Positions 44,298 through 53,505 of a stretch of 64,000 nucleotides of DNA are shown piece by piece. Both the position numbers and the translations under genes were made by a program. The DNA is taken from positions 2,974,001 to 3,038,000 of the forward strand of contig NZ_CP042239.1 of the NCBI RefSeq assembly GCF_007833215.1. The letters run 5' to 3'. Under the pieces are notes generated by a model. The model saw nothing but the letters and a program-made list of their open reading frames with translations, was not told the origin of the DNA and ran no database searches. Every line of letters starts with the position of its first letter. Positions within the stretch are counted from its first letter, which is position 1. This DNA comes from Sphingomonas suaedae (lineage in GTDB: Bacteria; Pseudomonadota; Alphaproteobacteria; Sphingomonadales; Sphingomonadaceae).

Positions 44298-45875
44298 ATG
44301 CCCAAAGTACTCATCAGCGACAAAATGGACCCCAAGGCCGCGCAGATCTTTCGCGAGCGCGGGGTCGAGGTGGACGAGATCACCGGCAAGACGCCGGAGG
44401 AGCTCAAGGCGATCATCGGCCAGTATGACGGCCTTGCCATCCGCAGCTCGACCAAGGTGACGAAGGACGTCCTCGACGCCGCGACGAACCTCAAGGTCGT
44501 CGGCCGCGCCGGCATCGGCGTCGACAATGTCGATATCCCCGCCGCTTCGGCAAAGGGCGTGGTGGTGATGAACACGCCGTTCGGCAATTCGATCACCACC
44601 GCCGAACACGCCATTGCCCTCATGTTCGCGCTCGCCCGCGACCTGCCCGAGGCGGACAAGTCCACTCAGGCGGGCAAGTGGGAAAAGAACCGCTTCATGG
44701 GCGTCGAGGTGACCGGCAAAACGCTGGGTCTTATCGGCGCGGGCAATATCGGGTCGATCGTCGCGGACCGGGCGCTGGGCCTCAAGATGAAGGTCGTCGC
44801 CTTCGATCCCTTTCTCAGCCCCGAACGCGCGCTGGAAATCGGCGTCGAGAAGGTCGAGCTCGACCAGCTGCTCGCCCGCGCCGACTTCATCACGCTGCAC
44901 ACGCCGCTGACCGATCAGACGCGCAACATCCTGTCCGCCGAGAATCTGGCCAAAACCAAGAAAGGCGTGCGAATCATCAACTGCGCGCGCGGCGGCCTGA
45001 TCGACGAGGCCGCGCTCAAGCAAGGGCTCGATTCGGGCCATATCGGCGGCGCGGCGCTCGACGTGTTCGTGACCGAGCCGGCCAAGGAATCGCCGCTGTT
45101 CGGCACCCCCAACTTCATCTCGACCCCGCATCTCGGCGCATCGACCAACGAAGCGCAGGTCAATGTCGCGATCCAGGTCGCCGAGCAGATGGCGGATTAT
45201 CTCGTCAATGGCGGCGTCACCAACGCGCTCAACATGCCGAGCCTGTCGGCGGAGGAAGCACCGCGGATCAAGCCGTACATGGAACTCGCCGAAAAGCTCG
45301 GCAGCCTGGTTGGCCAGCTGGCGCATGGCAGCATCGGCCGCGTGTCGATCCACAGCGAAGGCGCGGCAGCGGAGCTGAACCAGAAGCCGATCGTCAGCGC
45401 GGTGCTCGCCGGCTTCCTGCGCGTCCATTCGGACACGGTGAACATGGTCAACGCCCCCTTCCTCGCCAAGGAGCGCGGGATCGAGGTGCGTGAGATCAAG
45501 ACCGAGAAGGAGGGCGATTATCACACGCTCGTCCGCGTGTCGGTCAGGACCGATGCCGGCGAACGCTCGGTCGCGGGTACCTTGTTCAGCAACCGCACCC
45601 CGCGCCTCGTCGAACTGTTCGGGATCAAGGTCGAGGCGGACCTTGCCGGCCACATGCTCTATGTCGTCAACGAGGACGCGCCCGGCTTTATCGGTCGGAT
45701 CGGCACCACCTTGGGCGATGCCGGCGTGAATATCGGCACCTTCCACCTCGGCCGACGCGACGCGGGCGGCGAGGCGGTCCTGCTGCTGTCGGTCGACGAG
45801 GCGGTGACGCCGGACCTGATCGCCAAGGTCCGCGCACTGCCGGGCGTCAAGACCGCGATGGCGCTGAAGTTCTGA
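44298..45875 (+). CDS. serA: D-3-phosphoglycerate dehydrogenase
   Basis: SerA is the first enzyme of serine synthesis. The 525-residue long-type enzyme has the NAD site GLIGAGNIGS near residues 150-159, the catalytic Arg in NCARGGLIDEAAL and His in TPHLGASTNEAQ, an allosteric substrate-binding domain (about 320-450) and a C-terminal ACT domain (VVNEDAPGFIGRIGTTLGD). The start ATG 44298 leads directly into MPKVLISDKMD. Co-transcription with serC is likely. Confidence 0.97.
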   Translation: MPKVLISDKMDPKAAQIFRERGVEVDEITGKTPEELKAIIGQYDGLAIRSSTKVTKDVLDAATNLKVVGRAGIGVDNVDIPAASAKGVVVMNTPFGNSITTAEHAIALMFALARDLPEADKSTQAGKWEKNRFMGVEVTGKTLGLIGAGNIGSIVADRALGLKMKVVAFDPFLSPERALEIGVEKVELDQLLARADFITLHTPLTDQTRNILSAENLAKTKKGVRIINCARGGLIDEAALKQGLDSGHIGGAALDVFVTEPAKESPLFGTPNFISTPHLGASTNEAQVNVAIQVAEQMADYLVNGGVTNALNMPSLSAEEAPRIKPYMELAEKLGSLVGQLAHGSIGRVSIHSEGAAAELNQKPIVSAVLAGFLRVHSDTVNMVNAPFLAKERGIEVREIKTEKEGDYHTLVRVSVRTDAGERSVAGTLFSNRTPRLVELFGIKVEADLAGHMLYVVNEDAPGFIGRIGTTLGDAGVNIGTFHLGRRDAGGEAVLLLSVDEAVTPDLIAKVRALPGVKTAMALKF

Positions 45876-45885
45876 CGATCATAAT

Positions 45886-45992
45886 CGTCACCCCGGACTT
45901 GTTCCGGGGTCCACAGTGCGGCAAGCGCCGCGCATGAGCCTGGGTCTTCGCGCCGACGGCTCAGTGGACCCCGGCACAAGGCCGGGGTGACG
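45886..45992. repeat. MITE-like palindromic element, copy C (107 bp)
   Basis: cgtcaccccggacttgttcc... and ...ggcacaaggccggggtgacg. It starts 11 bp after serA and ends 12 bp before the hisZ start, so it carries the hisZ 5' leader. Confidence 0.9.
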
Positions 45993-46004
45993 AGGTTTGA
46001 TGGC

Positions 46005-47096
46005 ATGAACGGACTGCTTCCCGAGGGTTTTCACGACCGCCTGCCCCCGTTTGCCGATGCGGCGGCGGCACTCGAGGCGCGGGTGCTCGATGTCGCGCGG
46101 CTGCACGGCTATGAGCGCGTCGATCCGCCGCTCGCCGAGTTCGAGGAAGCGCTCGGAACCCGTCTGAAGGCGGCGAGCGGCAAGGATGCGGTGCGCTTTA
46201 CCGACCCGGTCTCGCGCCGCACGCTGGCCATTCGCCCCGATATCACCGCGCAGATCGGCCGCATCGCTGCGACGCGAATGGCGCATCACCCGCGCCCGGT
46301 GCGTCTCTCCTATGCAGGGCAGGTGCTCAAGCTGCGCGCCAGCGAATTGCGCCCCGAGCGGGCGATGCTGCAGATCGGCTGCGAGCTGATCGGGCGCGAT
46401 GGCGTGGCGGCGGTGCGCGAAATCGTCACTGTCGCGGTCGCCGCGCTGGAGGCGGCGGGGGTTCCGGGCCTGGCCATCGATTTCACCCTGCCCGATCTGG
46501 TCGAGCAGCTGGCCCCCGGCATGGCGGCGGATCGGCTCGCGGCGCTGCGCGATGCGCTGGACGCCAAGGATGCGGCCGGCGTCGCCGCGATCGACGCTGC
46601 ATTCCTTCCGCTGATCGAAGCTGCGGGTCCGTTCGACGCGGCGATCTCGCGGCTGCGTGCGCACGATAGCAGCGGCGCGCTCGCGTCGCGGCTCGATGGG
46701 CTGGAGGCAGTTGCGCAGGCGGTGGAGGGCCGTGTCGCACTGACGCTGGACCCGACCGAACGGCACGGTTTCGAATATCAGAGCTGGATCGGCTTTTCGC
46801 TCTTCGCGCAGGGCGTACGCGGTGAGATCGGGCGCGGCGGCAGCTATTCGGTGATCGGCGCGCAGGGCGACGAACCGGCGGTCGGCTTTTCACTCTATGC
46901 GGATCCGCTGCTCGATGCAGGGATCGCCAGGCCCGAAAGACGGCGGCTGTTCCTCCCCTTCGGCACCGATGCCGACACCGCCACGCGACTGCGCGGCGAA
47001 GGCTGGGTCGCGGTCGCAGCGCTGGACGAAGCGGACACTGCTCAGGCGCAGCTCTGCACCCATCTGCTGACCGACGGTGAACCCCGCCCGCTTTAG
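46005..47096 (+). CDS. hisZ: ATP phosphoribosyltransferase regulatory subunit
   Basis: HisZ is a class II synthetase-like paralogue required by the short form of HisG, the first histidine enzyme. The 363-residue protein contains LPEGFHDRLPPFADAAAALE, RFTDPVSRRTLAIRPDITAQ, and a C-terminal GFSLYADPLLD, with no HisS anticodon domain. The presence of hisZ implies a short hisG elsewhere. The start ATG 46005 gives the family start. Its stop overlaps the end of the convergent GNAT gene by 4 bases. Confidence 0.9.
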   Translation: MNGLLPEGFHDRLPPFADAAAALEARVLDVARLHGYERVDPPLAEFEEALGTRLKAASGKDAVRFTDPVSRRTLAIRPDITAQIGRIAATRMAHHPRPVRLSYAGQVLKLRASELRPERAMLQIGCELIGRDGVAAVREIVTVAVAALEAAGVPGLAIDFTLPDLVEQLAPGMAADRLAALRDALDAKDAAGVAAIDAAFLPLIEAAGPFDAAISRLRAHDSSGALASRLDGLEAVAQAVEGRVALTLDPTERHGFEYQSWIGFSLFAQGVRGEIGRGGSYSVIGAQGDEPAVGFSLYADPLLDAGIARPERRRLFLPFGTDADTATRLRGEGWVAVAALDEADTAQAQLCTHLLTDGEPRPL

Positions 47097-47383
47097 TCCA
47101 GCGGCGCCGCCAGCAGGTCCGCCCATTCGGGGTGCTTGCGGATATAGGCGGCGACGAACGGGCATTGGGGAACCACGCGCAACCCCCGCGCCCGCGCTTC
47201 GGACAAGCCGTGGCGGATCAGGCCGCTCGCAATCCCCCGCCCCTCCAGCGCGGGCGGCACGATCGTGTGGGTGAAGGTGATGACATCGCCTTCGACCCGA
47301 TAATCGGCATGGGCGAGATGCCCGTCGATCGTCACTTCGTACCGATGCCGGTCCGTATTGTCGCGAATCGCGTCAGATTCCAT
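47093..47383 (-). CDS. GNAT-like N-acetyltransferase (YidJ/YjdJ type)
   Basis: The 96-residue protein has a compact GNAT-like fold, with LEGRGIASGLIRHGLSEARA as the acetyl-CoA loop and LRVVPQCPFVAAYIRKHPEW, the hallmark of the small YjdJ-type group. The substrate is unknown. The start is ATG 47383 (MESDAI); the longer frame upstream is not needed. Convergent and slightly overlapping with hisZ. Confidence 0.85.
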   Translation of the reverse strand: MESDAIRDNTDRHRYEVTIDGHLAHADYRVEGDVITFTHTIVPPALEGRGIASGLIRHGLSEARARGLRVVPQCPFVAAYIRKHPEWADLLAAPLD

Positions 47384-47448
47384 CACCCTTGCTCCGATTG
47401 CCGCTGATCCGGCGCGATGGTAGCGATACGCCATTGGAGAGCAATCGC

Positions 47449-48348
47449 GTGACCTTCCGGCTTGTCGTTCCCCTGCTCGCGCTCCTGGCGCTGACCGGAG
47501 CAGCGCAATCCGGCAAATCCGTGCGGGATGGCCAGAAGATCGAATGGGCGATGGCGGATGGGCGCCAGGTGTTTCGACAGGGCGATGTCACCGCAACCTT
47601 CGCGATGGTGCAATGCGCACCGCTGGGTGAGGACTGCGAAGATGGGGACATGAACCCCGTCCTGACGCTCAGCCGCGCGGGCGGGCCGCCGCTCACCCTC
47701 GACGGTTCGTCGATGCAGAATTTCCTGATGATCGGCCGGCTGAGCAAGGATGGCGGAATCGCCGCCTTCTTCCAGACCTATAGCGGCGGAATGCACTGTT
47801 GCCAGATCCTGCGCGTCGCGCTGCCAGAGGGCGGCGCGGGCTGGAAGCTGGTCGAGCTGGGCAGCTATGATGGCGAGGCGCTTGGCTGGCCCCGCGACCT
47901 GGACGGCGATGGCGTGCGCGACTTCGTCGTCCGCGACGACCGCTTCCTCTATGCCTTTGCCAGCTATGGCGGCAGCTGGTCGCCGCCGAAAATCCTCAAC
48001 ATCGTCGATGGCGCGGTACGCGACGTCTCGGCCGAACCGCGCTTCGCCAGGGCATTCGAGAGGGCCGCCGCCGAAACGCGCAAGGCTTGTATCGAGGACG
48101 AATATCCCAATGGCGCCTGCGCCGCGTACGCCGCCAATGCCGCGCGGCTCGGTCAGTTCGACGCGGCCTGGAAGACCATCCTGGCCGAATATGACCGTAA
48201 GAGCAGGGTATGGCCGGACTATTGCAAGGTCGTGCGCCGCGAAGAGGATGGCGAATGTCCCGAGGGGCAATTGATCGAATATCCCGATTACCCGACCGCA
48301 TTGCGCGCGTTTCTTGCCGACCTGGGATATCTGCCCGAATCGGCGTAA
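47449..48348 (+). CDS. Secreted hypothetical protein
   Basis: The 299-residue protein starts at GTG 47449 with ggagag upstream; a signal peptide follows (VVPLLALLALTGAAQSG). The middle has a DLDGDGVRDFVVRDDRFLYAF segment like a single calcium-binding FG-GAP-type repeat, and a CC pair (GGMHCCQIL). I do not recognise a named family. It is likely periplasmic. Confidence 0.75.
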   Translation: MTFRLVVPLLALLALTGAAQSGKSVRDGQKIEWAMADGRQVFRQGDVTATFAMVQCAPLGEDCEDGDMNPVLTLSRAGGPPLTLDGSSMQNFLMIGRLSKDGGIAAFFQTYSGGMHCCQILRVALPEGGAGWKLVELGSYDGEALGWPRDLDGDGVRDFVVRDDRFLYAFASYGGSWSPPKILNIVDGAVRDVSAEPRFARAFERAAAETRKACIEDEYPNGACAAYAANAARLGQFDAAWKTILAEYDRKSRVWPDYCKVVRREEDGECPEGQLIEYPDYPTALRAFLADLGYLPESA

Positions 48349-48476
48349 TCCGGGACAATCATGCCGCCGCGAAATCCCCCTCCGGGGTGAAGTCGGGCGC
48401 GCGCGGGTTGCTGCAAGGCAGCCGCGCTGACTAGAAGCGAGGGCGATCCTTACACCTTGGAGAGGGGGACGACGTC

Positions 48477-49325
48477 ATGATGCCAAGCGCGATTATCGCT
48501 TCGCTCGCAGCGGGTGCGCTGACTGCCAGTGCCCCGATTGCGCCGCGCGCGATGCTGGACGCCACCGAAACGCAAAAAGCCCTCTCCAGGCCGGGGCCAG
48601 CAGCCAAACCGGTCACCCAGGCGGATGTCGATGCAGCGATCGCTGCGGTGCCGAAGGCCAAAGCGGTACTGAAGGCCGGTCGCCACCGCGATGCGATCGC
48701 GATCCTCCAGCCGCACGTCGCCACCTATCGCGCGATCGTCAAAGGCGCGCATCGCGATTTGCGCGCCGAACAGCTCCACGCCCAGGCGATGTCGATCCTG
48801 TTCGCCGCCAGCTATGCGATGGAAGCAGCCGGAACCGAGCCGGGCGCGGACCCGCTCGCCTATCTTAACGAAGCCAGGCGCAGCCTGAAAAAGCTGGTCG
48901 ATGGCGAGGCCACCGCGCCTGTCTGCGCCGAATATCTTCGCCAGTCCACCACCGCCGCCGCAATCGTAGCGAAGCGCGCCAAGACACCCGCCTCGGAATT
49001 CGCCGCGACCCTCAGTCTCAAGGAGCGGATGCGGTCCGATCTCTTTCCGTATCTCACTTCGGCATCGGCTACCGCATTGCGCTGCGCGAAGCGGCATCCC
49101 GCCGTGCCCGCGGTCCTGCGCCCCGCCTTCGCGATCCTCACACAGCTCTTCATGCTGAATCGGGACGTTGAAACCGGGACTTCGGTCATTGAGGTGGGAG
49201 AAATGCTGTCGGCAACCGGGAAGATCGAAGCGTCTGAGAAGACCCGGCTGGATAGGGTCCGACAGGTGCTGAAACACGATCGTGACCAAGCGCCGTTCCC
49301 CGACTGGACGGAGGGAGCGGACTGA
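48477..49325 (+). CDS. Secreted hypothetical protein, helical
   Basis: The 282-residue protein has a weak signal peptide (about residues 1-20) and then an all-helical, Ala-rich sequence with no recognised domain. KAVLKAGRHRDAIAILQPHVATYR resembles a TPR-like helix pair. ATG 48477 and ATG 48480 are both possible starts, after ggagaggggg. Function unknown. Confidence 0.7.
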   Translation: MMPSAIIASLAAGALTASAPIAPRAMLDATETQKALSRPGPAAKPVTQADVDAAIAAVPKAKAVLKAGRHRDAIAILQPHVATYRAIVKGAHRDLRAEQLHAQAMSILFAASYAMEAAGTEPGADPLAYLNEARRSLKKLVDGEATAPVCAEYLRQSTTAAAIVAKRAKTPASEFAATLSLKERMRSDLFPYLTSASATALRCAKRHPAVPAVLRPAFAILTQLFMLNRDVETGTSVIEVGEMLSATGKIEASEKTRLDRVRQVLKHDRDQAPFPDWTEGAD

Positions 49326-49392
49326 GCCTTGGCCCAGGATTTCCCGCGCAAATGACACGACATCGGCGCGGACCGGGCTATAGGTTGCGGCG

Positions 49393-51159
49393 ATGAACCC
49401 CCAGGACGTCCTTCGCACCACCTTTGGCTTTCCCGACTTTCGCGGCGTCCAGCGCCAGGTGGTCGATCGCGTGCTCGCCGGGGAGCGCACGCTGGCGGTG
49501 ATGCCGACCGGCGCGGGTAAGTCGCTCACCTATCAGCTGCCCGCGACGATGATGGAGGGGACGTGCGTCGTCGTCTCGCCGCTGATCGCGCTGATGCACG
49601 ATCAGCTGCGCGCTGCCGAAGCGGTGGGCATCCGCGCCGCGACGCTGACCAGTGTCGATACCAACCGCGCCGAGACGATCGAGCGATTCCGCGGGGGCGA
49701 ACTCGACCTGCTCTATGTCGCGCCTGAGCGCGCATCGAACGAGGCGTTTCGCAACCTGCTGCGCGCCGCGCCGCTCGCGCTGTTCGCGATCGACGAGGCG
49801 CATTGCGTCAGCGAATGGGGGCATGATTTCCGCCCTGACTATCGCCTGCTGCGTCCCTTGATGGACGCCTTTCCTGACGTTCCCCGCCTCGCGCTGACTG
49901 CGACCGCCGATGCGCACACCCGCGACGATATCCTGAACCAGCTCGGCATTCCGCGCGACGGGATGATCGTTGCGGGGTTCGACCGGCCCAATATCCGCTA
50001 CGCCATCTCCCCGCGCGACAATATGACACGACAGGTGGCCGACTTCATCGCCGGACAGACGGGCCCCGGGATCGTCTATGCCCAGACGCGCAAGGCGGTC
50101 GAGACGCTCGCCGAAAAGCTCTCCGGCAATGGGCGTCCCGTGCTGCCCTATCATGCGGGACTCGATCCGGACGTGCGTCGCCGCAATCAGGCGGCATTCG
50201 TCGAGTCCGAGGATATGGTGATCGTCGCCACCGTCGCATTCGGCATGGGGATCGACAAGCCCGATGTCCGCTTCGTCGCCCATGCCGGCCTGCCCAAATC
50301 GATCGAGGCCTATTATCAGGAGACCGGGCGTGCGGGGCGCGACGGCGACCCTGCGGTGGCGCAGCTGTTCTGGGGCGCCGACGATTTTGCCCGCGCGCGC
50401 CAGCGGATCGGCGAGGTCGAGTCCGACCGCCAACCCGGCGAACGTGCCCGCCTCACCGCGCTTGGCGCGCTGGTCGAGACCGCCGGGTGCCGCCGCGCGA
50501 TCCTGCTCCGCCATTTTGGCGAGACGCCGCCCGAACGCTGCGGCAATTGCGACAATTGCCTCGAAACGCCCAAGTCGATCGACGCCAGCGTCACCGCCCA
50601 GAAATATCTCTCCGCCGTGTTCCGCACCGGCCAGACCTTTGGCGCGGGCTATGTCGAAAGCGTGCTGACCGGCCAGTCGAGCGAACGCAGCCTGATGAAC
50701 GGACATGAATCGCTGTCGGTCTGGGGGATCGTCGAGGGCGACGAGGCAGCGTTGCTCAAGCCGGTTGGCCGCGCGCTGTTGCTCCGCGACGCGCTGCGCA
50801 CCAATCCGCATGGCGGGCTGGAATTCGGACCCGGCGCGCGCCCGATCCTGAAGGGCGAAGCGGGTCTGGATCTGGTATTGCCGCCGAAACGTGAGCGGCG
50901 ACGCAAGGGCAGCGGCGCAGTCGCCAACCCGGTCGGCGATCCGCTGTTCGAGGCGCTGCGCGACAAGCGCCGCACATTGGCGCAGGAAGCGGCCGTGCCG
51001 CCCTATGTCATCTTCCACGATTCGGTGCTGCGCGAGATGGCGGCAACGCGTCCCGCGACGCTCGCCGAATTGTCGCGGATCCCAGGCATTGGCGCGCGCA
51101 AGCTTGCGGCGTATGGCGAAGCGTTCCTTGAAGCGATCCGCGAGGCTGTCGATGCGTAG
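49393..51159 (+). CDS. recQ: ATP-dependent DNA helicase RecQ
   Basis: RecQ is a 3'-5' helicase in recombination repair. The 588-residue protein has Walker A MPTGAGKS (37-44), the DEAH box IDEAHCVSEWGHDFRPDY, motif VI QETGRAGRDG, a zinc site with CGNCDNC near 390 and a C-terminal HRDC domain (about 515-588). The length is close to E. coli RecQ. The start of the next gene overlaps its last codons by 8 bases. Confidence 0.97.
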   Translation: MNPQDVLRTTFGFPDFRGVQRQVVDRVLAGERTLAVMPTGAGKSLTYQLPATMMEGTCVVVSPLIALMHDQLRAAEAVGIRAATLTSVDTNRAETIERFRGGELDLLYVAPERASNEAFRNLLRAAPLALFAIDEAHCVSEWGHDFRPDYRLLRPLMDAFPDVPRLALTATADAHTRDDILNQLGIPRDGMIVAGFDRPNIRYAISPRDNMTRQVADFIAGQTGPGIVYAQTRKAVETLAEKLSGNGRPVLPYHAGLDPDVRRRNQAAFVESEDMVIVATVAFGMGIDKPDVRFVAHAGLPKSIEAYYQETGRAGRDGDPAVAQLFWGADDFARARQRIGEVESDRQPGERARLTALGALVETAGCRRAILLRHFGETPPERCGNCDNCLETPKSIDASVTAQKYLSAVFRTGQTFGAGYVESVLTGQSSERSLMNGHESLSVWGIVEGDEAALLKPVGRALLLRDALRTNPHGGLEFGPGARPILKGEAGLDLVLPPKRERRRKGSGAVANPVGDPLFEALRDKRRTLAQEAAVPPYVIFHDSVLREMAATRPATLAELSRIPGIGARKLAAYGEAFLEAIREAVDA

Positions 51160-51643
51160 TGCGATGTTGCTGGCGATGCTCGCGCTGTCGGGCTGCGCGA
51201 CGCTGCCCCTGGCCCCGGCCCCCACCGAACCGGTCGGCCTGACGATCAAGAGCTGGGGCAAGCCGCTGTTCGACTGGACGCTCGGCCCCGATGGCACCGG
51301 CGTCTATACCTATGCCGATGAAGGTCCGACCAAGGCGTTTCGCGATTATGTGCTGAAGACCAAGCGGATCAGCGTTGGGCGCGACGGCTATGCGCGGCTC
51401 GCCGCGCTGCTCGCGCCTGCGCGCCGCTATGCCGGCGCCACACTGCCGTGTCAGCGCACGATCACCGACATGCCCTATGGCGTGATCAGCTGGGGCGCGA
51501 CGCCGGATCTGCAGGTGAAATTCGATCTGGGATGCCAGTCTGCGGAGATCAAGCCGGTGCATGAGGGGCTGGTACGGGCACAGGATCTGATGAAATCATG
51601 GGCGGACGCGGCTCCTGTCGTCGAAACCCGCCCCGGCAGCTAG
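51152..51643 (+). CDS. Hypothetical lipoprotein
   Basis: The 163-residue protein has a lipoprotein signal with lipobox LALSGC (Cys15). The mature part has two further Cys (TLPCQRT, DLGCQSA) that may form a disulphide. No family is recognised. The ATG 51152 overlaps the recQ end, so the gene is probably translated from the same mRNA. Confidence 0.75.
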   Translation: MRSAMLLAMLALSGCATLPLAPAPTEPVGLTIKSWGKPLFDWTLGPDGTGVYTYADEGPTKAFRDYVLKTKRISVGRDGYARLAALLAPARRYAGATLPCQRTITDMPYGVISWGATPDLQVKFDLGCQSAEIKPVHEGLVRAQDLMKSWADAAPVVETRPGS

Positions 51644-51656
51644 GAGTGGCGCACTG

Positions 51657-52082
51657 ATGCGAACGATCGACGAGACGATTTCGGTTTCCTCCCAGATCAC
51701 CCCGGCCGAACTGACCGAGATCGCGCGTGCGGGGTTCAGGGCGATCGTCAACAACCGCCCGGACGAGGAGGAGCCAGGCCAGCCATCGGGCGACGCGATC
51801 CGCACGGTGGCGGAAACGCTGGGCCTGTCCTATCATGCGATCCCCGTCACCCATGCGGGTTTCTCGATGCCGCAAGTCGAGGCGATGCGCGGCGCGTTGG
51901 AAGGCGCGGGCGGCCCGGTCTTCGCCTTTTGCCGGTCGGGGACGCGTTCGACCAATTTGTGGGCACTGGCCGAGGCCAGCCGCGGCACCGATCCGGACAC
52001 GCTGGTCGGCAAGGCCGCGAACGCAGGCTATGACATCAGCAGCATCCGGCCGATGCTCGACGCATTGTCGGGTCAGGCCTGA
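51657..52082 (+). CDS. TIGR01244-type sulfur transferase / phosphatase-like protein
   Basis: The 141-residue protein starts RTIDETISVSSQITPAEL and carries the P-loop FCRSGTRSTNLW (Cys near residue 87), the DUF442/Blh-type domain related to dual-specificity phosphatases and found fused to sulfide-detoxifying enzymes. The reaction is uncertain. It forms a cluster with the lipoprotein gene and the small gene after it. Confidence 0.83.
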   Translation: MRTIDETISVSSQITPAELTEIARAGFRAIVNNRPDEEEPGQPSGDAIRTVAETLGLSYHAIPVTHAGFSMPQVEAMRGALEGAGGPVFAFCRSGTRSTNLWALAEASRGTDPDTLVGKAANAGYDISSIRPMLDALSGQA

Positions 52083-52086
52083 CCCC

Positions 52087-52488
52087 ATGAACTGGTGGCT
52101 CGCCGCTGGGTCGCTGGCGGCGGTACTGGCGCTGGCGGGGATCGCCTGGCTGCTGAGACTCGGGGGGACTCAGCGTCTGGAGTCGGGCGACGACGCTGTG
52201 AAGCTAGCCGAGGCGCTGGTATCAGGATTCGACGCCAAGGTCGGCATCGTCTCGGCGAGCGGCGAACTTGCTGCGGTCACGGGCGGACCCGGCGACCTGG
52301 TGCTGATCGAACCGCTCGGTGCCCGCCATCGCGCCACCCGCTTCGCCGACGTGCGGATCGCGATGGCGCATCCGTCCCCCGAGGGCACCACGATCACGCT
52401 GCAGCTTGAGCCGGGCGCGATGTTCCGGATCACCGTCGCCGATGCGGAAGCGGCCCGCGCTTTTGCCGAGGCGCTGGCCCCGGATTGA
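52087..52488 (+). CDS. Hypothetical protein with N-terminal membrane anchor
   Basis: The 133-residue protein has one N-terminal membrane segment (about 4-24) and a small alpha/beta domain with no recognised motif. The start ATG 52087 lies 4 bp after the previous stop. Function unknown. Confidence 0.7.
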   Translation: MNWWLAAGSLAAVLALAGIAWLLRLGGTQRLESGDDAVKLAEALVSGFDAKVGIVSASGELAAVTGGPGDLVLIEPLGARHRATRFADVRIAMAHPSPEGTTITLQLEPGAMFRITVADAEAARAFAEALAPD

Positions 52489-52542
52489 CCCATTGCCAGA
52501 CCATGGCATTGGCGCTTATTTACATAAGTGTAAGGAGAGCCG

Positions 52543-53505
52543 ATGCCGAACCTGCCGGACCCGGTCGATCTTGCCGTCCCGGCCTTCGTCCTGCTGGTGC
52601 TGGCGGAGATGGTGGTCGCACGGATCAAGGACCGCAGCCGCTATTGTCCCCGCGACACGCTGACATCGCTGATGCTCGGCTTCGGGAGCACCATTGCAGG
52701 TGTTCTGGCGGGCGGGCTGGTGTTCGGAATGGCGGTGTGGGTGCACCAATTCCGCCTCTTCGACATCGGCTATGCCTGGTACTGGTTCATCCTTGCCTTC
52801 GTGCTCGACGATCTGGCCTATTATGTCTTCCACCGCTCGGCGCACCGCGTCCGCTGGTTCTGGGCGAGCCATGTCATCCACCACAGCAGCCAGCATTATA
52901 ACCTGTCGACCGCGCTGCGGCAGACCTGGACCGGCTTCTTCAGCCTCGGCTTTCTCTTCCGTCTGCCCTTGTTCCTGATCGGCTTCCCGCCGGCGATGGT
53001 GTTCTTCGTCGCGGGGCTGAACCTCGTCTATCAATTCTGGATTCATACCGAGGTGATCGGCCGGATGCCGCGCTGGTTCGAGGCGGTGATGAACACACCG
53101 TCGCACCATCGCGTTCATCACGCGACCAACCCGCGCTATCTCGACAAGAATTACGCGGGTGTCTTCATCATCTGGGACCGGATGTTCGGGACGTTCGAGG
53201 CAGAGCGCGACGATGATCGCCCGCGCTATGGCATCGTCAAGAACCTGCCCGACTTCAACCTGATCCGCGCCGCCTTCCACGAATGGTGGGGGATCGCGAA
53301 GGATGTGTGGACTGCCCCGAACTGGCACGCACGACTCATGTACATGATCGCGCCGCCCGGATGGAGCCATGACGGCAGTCGCGATACATCCGAGACCATC
53401 AAGGCGCGCTGGCTGGCGCGGGAAGAGGCGGGGACAGCGTGGAAGAAGCCGATATCGTCGTCATCGGAGCCGGGTCCGGAGGAAGCGCCGCCGCAGGTCG
53501 CCTGA
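52543..53505 (+). CDS. Sterol desaturase / fatty acid hydroxylase family protein
   Basis: The 320-residue membrane enzyme has the di-iron histidine boxes HRSAH (near residue 101), HVIHHSSQHYN and HHRVHH (near 186-191), plus four hydrophobic segments. Bacterial members hydroxylate carotenoids, ether lipids or sterol-like lipids; the substrate here is unknown. The start ATG 52543 follows aaggag. The next gene overlaps its end by 67 bases. Confidence 0.88.
   Translation: MPNLPDPVDLAVPAFVLLVLAEMVVARIKDRSRYCPRDTLTSLMLGFGSTIAGVLAGGLVFGMAVWVHQFRLFDIGYAWYWFILAFVLDDLAYYVFHRSAHRVRWFWASHVIHHSSQHYNLSTALRQTWTGFFSLGFLFRLPLFLIGFPPAMVFFVAGLNLVYQFWIHTEVIGRMPRWFEAVMNTPSHHRVHHATNPRYLDKNYAGVFIIWDRMFGTFEAERDDDRPRYGIVKNLPDFNLIRAAFHEWWGIAKDVWTAPNWHARLMYMIAPPGWSHDGSRDTSETIKARWLAREEAGTAWKKPISSSSEPGPEEAPPQVA

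Noticed and set aside
49378..51297. Minus-strand frame of 639 codons opposite recQ
   Set aside because: Shadow of recQ; no motif recognised.
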